This document shows, in pieces, positions 61,261 to 64,000 of a DNA stretch of 64,000 nucleotides; position 1 is the first letter of the stretch; each line of letters opens with the position of its first letter. Below the pieces are notes generated by a model, which saw nothing but the letters and a program-made list of their open reading frames with translations, did no database searches and had not been told where the DNA came from. Origin of the DNA: a virus; the IMG/VR virus record IMGVR_UViG_3300025118_004802, positions 17,822-81,821 of that record; one strand, written 5' to 3'. The translations under genes were made by a program, and so were the position numbers.

Positions 61261-61583
61261 TATCTCTTTCCTCCGTACTTTCTTCTCAAGCGATCAGGTA
61301 TCGAGTCTAGATCAGAATCACTCACAGGGAGAAACATATCTTCATCGTCATGCATATATTTATCACCCAAACCTAGGCTTTTAAGTACTGAATTAGGCAT
61401 CATCACACCTCCTTGGCGCGCCTCTGACACTTCATATTTCGCGTCGCGCCCTTCTTCCCGGGCAGCTTTGGCACGTGCTTTTTCTCGGCAATCGTTATCG
61501 TTTTTGCCGCATTCATCCTCTGTTAGAGCTTCGATCTCTTCTCGAATGATTTGCTTTAGTCGTTGTTTTGTGATCTTCATCAT
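61260..61583 (-). CDS. Leader-family protein (106-107 aa)
   Basis: Starts MKITKQRLKQIIREEIEALT, one of three with near-identical DNA for the leader. Acidic/basic helical region follows (REKARAKAAREEGRDAKYEV), with an Asp-rich loop near 75-90. No catalytic motif. Two adjacent ATG codons (61583 and 61580) are possible starts; the overlap with the previous stop favours either. Confidence 0.7.
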   Translation of the reverse strand: MMKITKQRLKQIIREEIEALTEDECGKNDNDCREKARAKAAREEGRDAKYEVSEARQGGVMMPNSVLKSLGLGDKYMHDDEDMFLPVSDSDLDSIPDRLRRKYGGKR

Positions 61584-62101
61584 TTTGCGCGGGCCAACTT
61601 TCTCTTCGCACCTTGAGGCACTGCGCTGTCAGGCAGATCCGCGTCTGGGATAAAGCGTGATTTGTTGGCACCGGTGAGATTAGCAATTGTGTCAGCGGCC
61701 CTTTCAAGCGGCGCTGACGCCATCTTCGTCGCCATCTTCTCCGCACTCTGCTGTCGCTCCCACGCTCGATCCGTACGGCGGCGTTCGAAATCGCCGTGGG
61801 CGCGGTCGATCATATTATACACCTGATCGTTAAGCTCACCCCACGGCCGCAGGCCTGACTGTCTCTCAAATTTCATTATGGCTTTTCGCGTTGTCGGACC
61901 TAGAACTCCATCTATCGGGACCCCGAGCCATTTCTGGACGTCTTCGACCCTGCGCTTGCGCACCGTCGATTCCTCATCTTCGTCGTAGTCCGGTTGCATC
62001 AACCCGGAAGGGTCTTGGCGTACGTCTTGGCGTTGTTCCTCAAAAACGTTTTCAAGTTCTTCTCGGATGATTTGCTTTAGTCGTTGTTTGGTGATTTTCA
62101 T
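61580..62101 (-). CDS. Leader protein with peptidoglycan-binding domain (173 aa)
   Basis: The ATG at 62101 shares its A with the stop of the upstream gene (TAATG). The 173-residue product begins MKITKQRLKQIIREELENVF. Residues about 45-95 are a PG_binding_1-like domain (VQKWLGVPIDGVLGPTTRKA). The C-terminal KSRFIPDADLPDSAVP is a motif also in the 204-aa and 695-aa proteins. Probably virion-associated. Confidence 0.75.
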   Translation of the reverse strand: MKITKQRLKQIIREELENVFEEQRQDVRQDPSGLMQPDYDEDEESTVRKRRVEDVQKWLGVPIDGVLGPTTRKAIMKFERQSGLRPWGELNDQVYNMIDRAHGDFERRRTDRAWERQQSAEKMATKMASAPLERAADTIANLTGANKSRFIPDADLPDSAVPQGAKRKLARAK

Positions 62102-62715
62102 TATGGCCAGTTCTCGCGGTCGGCCTCCTCCTCCGCGCGGAACGCCGCCATCTCGTCCTCCCTCGCCCACCGCCTCGTCCTCGCCTTGTTGACCGCTTGC
62201 GCCATGTTTGCCTGCATCTTTGCGCGCGCAGCTGCCTTGGCTTTAGCTTTTCTGTCTACAGCAGGATCCACGTATCCCGGGCGGCTGTCCGGGTGCAAAT
62301 CTTCATCTGGAATAAAACCTGTCCCGCCGGCGGCATCGCGCTCACGTTCACGGTGGCGCCGACGAGCGTGCGCTCCCCGATCCGAAGCGCCCGAGGGACC
62401 GGTGTCCATGGCAGCGTCGATGTCTAGGATCGGACGTCGAACACGTGGCGCCGACTTCCTGCCGCGCATCGCGGCGAGAGCTCCTGCAGCTTTACGTGCA
62501 TGACCTTTCCGTGCCCCGGTCTCGGGATCCAAGTCCTCGTCGTCTATAATCCTGGCAATCCGGCCTTCAGGGCCCGTGTCGGAGGGGTAACCATATCCCT
62601 CTTCATCTGGGGCCCACACCTCGCGGTCGCCCATACTCTGGACTCCGTCGCTTAAAAGAACGTTTTCGAGTTCTTCTCGAATGATTTGTTTTAGTCGTTG
62701 TTTTGTTATTTTCAT
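62101..62715 (-). CDS. Leader-family protein (204 aa)
   Basis: Starts MKITKQRLKQIIREELENVL. Low-complexity, highly charged: acidic-Gly linker, Arg-rich RRRHRERERDAAG block and an Ala/Lys tail (DRKAKAKAAARAKMQANMAQ). It contains FIPDEDLHPD, shared with the 173-aa and 695-aa proteins. Such composition is typical of phage internal or core proteins. Confidence 0.7.
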   Translation of the reverse strand: MKITKQRLKQIIREELENVLLSDGVQSMGDREVWAPDEEGYGYPSDTGPEGRIARIIDDEDLDPETGARKGHARKAAGALAAMRGRKSAPRVRRPILDIDAAMDTGPSGASDRGAHARRRHRERERDAAGGTGFIPDEDLHPDSRPGYVDPAVDRKAKAKAAARAKMQANMAQAVNKARTRRWAREDEMAAFRAEEEADRENWP

Positions 62716-62730
62716 CAGTTCACCCCGTGA

Positions 62731-63147
62731 TTATTTTTGTCCTAAAGTATATGTGTCTTCCCTAAGAAGTTCAATTACTTCCATAAGATAATTATGAAGT
62801 TCAGCATCATCTATAATATCATTAATTTTACCTTCTATCATATCTCTTATATCTTCGGCCAAGTCCTCAATAGATAAATCTTCGGCCAAGTCCTCAATAG
62901 ATAAATCTTCTTCCGCTTCCGCTTCTGGTTCTGATTGGCCAGAATCCTGCACTTTGCCGCGGCCTAGGCCCGCTGTTCGTCGGAGTTGATCCATCTTCTT
63001 GTTTAAGCCGGGCGGAGCCAACACATCGCCAAGGTCTGAGTCTTCGACAACTTCGCTTAGGGGCGTCAGTGTATCATCCAAATCATCACGTATAGCTGTT
63101 TCTTCCAAGAAATAGCGGGGGTCAATTCTTTTTCTGTTTTTTTTCAC
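62731..63147 (-). CDS. Acidic leader-type protein with tandem repeat (138 aa)
   Basis: Starts MKKNRKRIDPRYFLEETAIR, a basic leader with L-E-E. A nine-residue unit EDLSIEDLA is present twice in tandem from a 27-base perfect duplication. The rest is acidic and helical (DIRDMIEGKINDIIDDAELH). Confidence 0.65.
   Translation of the reverse strand: MKKNRKRIDPRYFLEETAIRDDLDDTLTPLSEVVEDSDLGDVLAPPGLNKKMDQLRRTAGLGRGKVQDSGQSEPEAEAEEDLSIEDLAEDLSIEDLAEDIRDMIEGKINDIIDDAELHNYLMEVIELLREDTYTLGQK
62853..62906 (-). repeat. Perfect 27-base tandem duplication
   Basis: Two identical copies at 62853-62879 and 62880-62906 keep the reading frame and duplicate nine codons. Confidence 0.9.
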
Positions 63148-63180
63148 TGTGCTGGTTCCTTGTTAAATACCTATGGTCTC

Positions 63181-63603
63181 TTAAGGGATGTCGTCCCCGC
63201 CGGTGATTCCCCAGTTGTGCAAAGCGCTGAAGGCCACGCGCGTGGCTGTGACGTCCTCCGGGGATAAATGATCGAGAAACCAGTCCTCACTCAGCAACAA
63301 ATCCAGCGTGTGGATCGCGTCATCAATGAGGGGCTGTATTTTGGCTTGTACTCGGGCAGAGGCTGATGTCTGAAGGGACGACGCGTGCTCGCCTCGGGGC
63401 CCCACCGATATCTGAGCGCTGCCGTCGGGGTCGCGCTTGATGTAGGAGAGCGGTTCACTTACGTGCGGACCTCCGGATCCGCGCTTCCTTCGTTGTGGGC
63501 CACCGGCGCCGGTCATCTCCGGCCGCGATGTCCCGATCTCCTTAATAAGTGCGCTGGTCTCTTCCTTAATCAGTCGTCGAAGGCTTTGTTTTGTAATTTT
63601 CAT
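63181..63603 (-). CDS. Leader-family protein (140 aa)
   Basis: ATG at 63603 is preceded by AGGAG nine bases upstream. Product begins MKITKQSLRRLIKEETSALI, followed by a Gly/Arg-rich linker and a helical C-terminal half (RVQAKIQPLIDDAIHTLDLL). No catalytic motif. The 5' gap contains CTATTTATAT about 28 bases before the start. Confidence 0.7.
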   Translation of the reverse strand: MKITKQSLRRLIKEETSALIKEIGTSRPEMTGAGGPQRRKRGSGGPHVSEPLSYIKRDPDGSAQISVGPRGEHASSLQTSASARVQAKIQPLIDDAIHTLDLLLSEDWFLDHLSPEDVTATRVAFSALHNWGITGGDDIP

Positions 63604-63688
63604 TATGGGATCTCCTATCCTCATATAAATAGGTCCAAGATGTTGAAATCACCAGAAATTGAACCAGAAATTTTTTTTCCCAGATTTT
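63604..63688. other. Intergenic gap, AT-rich, with CTATTTATAT
   Basis: Also has a partial direct repeat (TTTCTGGTTCAATTTCTGG). No gene. Confidence 0.4.
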
Positions 63689-64000
63689 TTATTCCGACCC
63701 ATTTCCCTTAAGCACATTCTCCTTAGCACTCAACGGTCGCATGTTATCCAAAGACCAGCATTCTTGGCATTGAGGGTCACCCAAGGTGGTATACTCGAAA
63801 TCAGTGCGAGGCCTAATATGATCAATTTGCCAAGTATACCGCTCGGGCTTAAGTTGGCCATGGTTATCCCAGTTCATGTTCTCATCGAATTGAGATTCCA
63901 GATGCTCCGTCAATTCTTTGGCGGTATAAGGCAAGCTATCCCATATGGAGCCTACAGACAAGTCGGTTGCATATGCGTCTCGATGTATTGATATCTCACT
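63689..64000 (-). CDS. HNH endonuclease-like protein (5' end outside window)
   Basis: The frame is open to the window edge, so the start lies beyond 64000. Visible residues contain TWQIDHIRPRTDFEYT and CQECWSLDNMRPLSAKEN, the HNH pattern (His in IDHI, Asn in LDNMRPL) of phage HNH nucleases and homing-type proteins. It lies apart from the leader genes and may be a mobile intronless homing endonuclease. Confidence 0.75.
   Translation of the reverse strand, partial: SEISIHRDAYATDLSVGSIWDSLPYTAKELTEHLESQFDENMNWDNHGQLKPERYTWQIDHIRPRTDFEYTTLGDPQCQECWSLDNMRPLSAKENVLKGNGSE

Larger units (their letters stand above)
61530..62715 (-). repeat. Three near-identical leader-coding DNA repeats
   Basis: The 5' coding ends of the genes starting at 61583/61580, 62101 and 62715 share about 45 bases of near-identical DNA (reading ATGAAAATCACCAAACAACG on the first codons, with few changes). 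A fourth, diverged copy is at 63603. They mark tandem duplication of the leader. Confidence 0.8.

Noticed and set aside
1-64000. CRISPR arrays or transposons
   Set aside because: No regularly spaced repeats, terminal inverted repeats or transposase-like motifs were seen; the Cas4-like nuclease stands alone.

Overview
The window is part of the genome of a large tailed phage of the T4-like (myovirus) supergroup, probably from a marine or other aquatic bacterium. The evidence is a T4-type baseplate block (gp25-like and gp6-like proteins, a peptidoglycan-cleaving hub candidate and giant structural proteins), a gp55-like late sigma factor, a PIN-PhoH ATPase, and tightly packed genes all on the minus strand, mostly joined by ATGA or TAATG overlaps. 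The host cannot be named. A secreted thrombospondin type 3 repeat protein hints at an exchange partner rich in such proteins (Myxococcota or relatives), but this is weak. Because every gene is on the minus strand, the reading order runs from high to low coordinates.

Layout, left to right. (1) 1-21.7 kb: structural module. It holds a partial LamG-domain protein of at least 2,140 residues, a tail/fibre-type protein, gp6-like and gp25-like baseplate proteins, a 2,314-residue structural protein, a baseplate protein and an amidase-bearing hub. Upstream of these lie the late sigma factor and small conserved proteins. (2) 21.7-37.1 kb: a glycan island of 16 genes. It contains dTDP-glucose dehydratase, GDP-mannose 3,5-epimerase, nucleotide-sugar dehydrogenase, WecB epimerase, short DegT, an SDR-like protein, GNAT, two methyltransferases, NAD synthetase and six glycosyltransferase-type proteins. 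(3) 37.1-46.6 kb: nuclease, PhoH, peptidases, thioesterase, two tRNA-type genes, a HAD phosphatase, a thrombospondin-repeat protein, ClpP and a complete tmRNA. Each of the three RNA genes has its own consensus sigma70-type promoter. (4) 46.6-60.8 kb: large multidomain proteins (ligase plus nucleotidyltransferase; nucleotidyltransferase plus HAD plus guanylate kinase), an adenylosuccinate-synthetase homologue and peptidoglycan-binding proteins. (5) 60.8-64 kb: small proteins sharing a basic amphipathic leader, then a partial HNH nuclease.

The strongest candidates for something new are these: a phage tmRNA 0.5 kb from a phage ClpP; a family of proteins sharing an N-terminal leader that looks like a capsid-targeting or processing signal, in two cases also placed internally behind its own ribosome-binding site; an apparently D-arm-less tRNA gene with a consensus promoter at its 5' end; a phage PurA/PurZ-like enzyme that keeps the PurA catalytic Asp; and a glycan island that appears able to make GDP-L-galactose and carries a GT11 transferase that might use it.

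All functional statements come from motif reading by eye. No database search or folding program was run.
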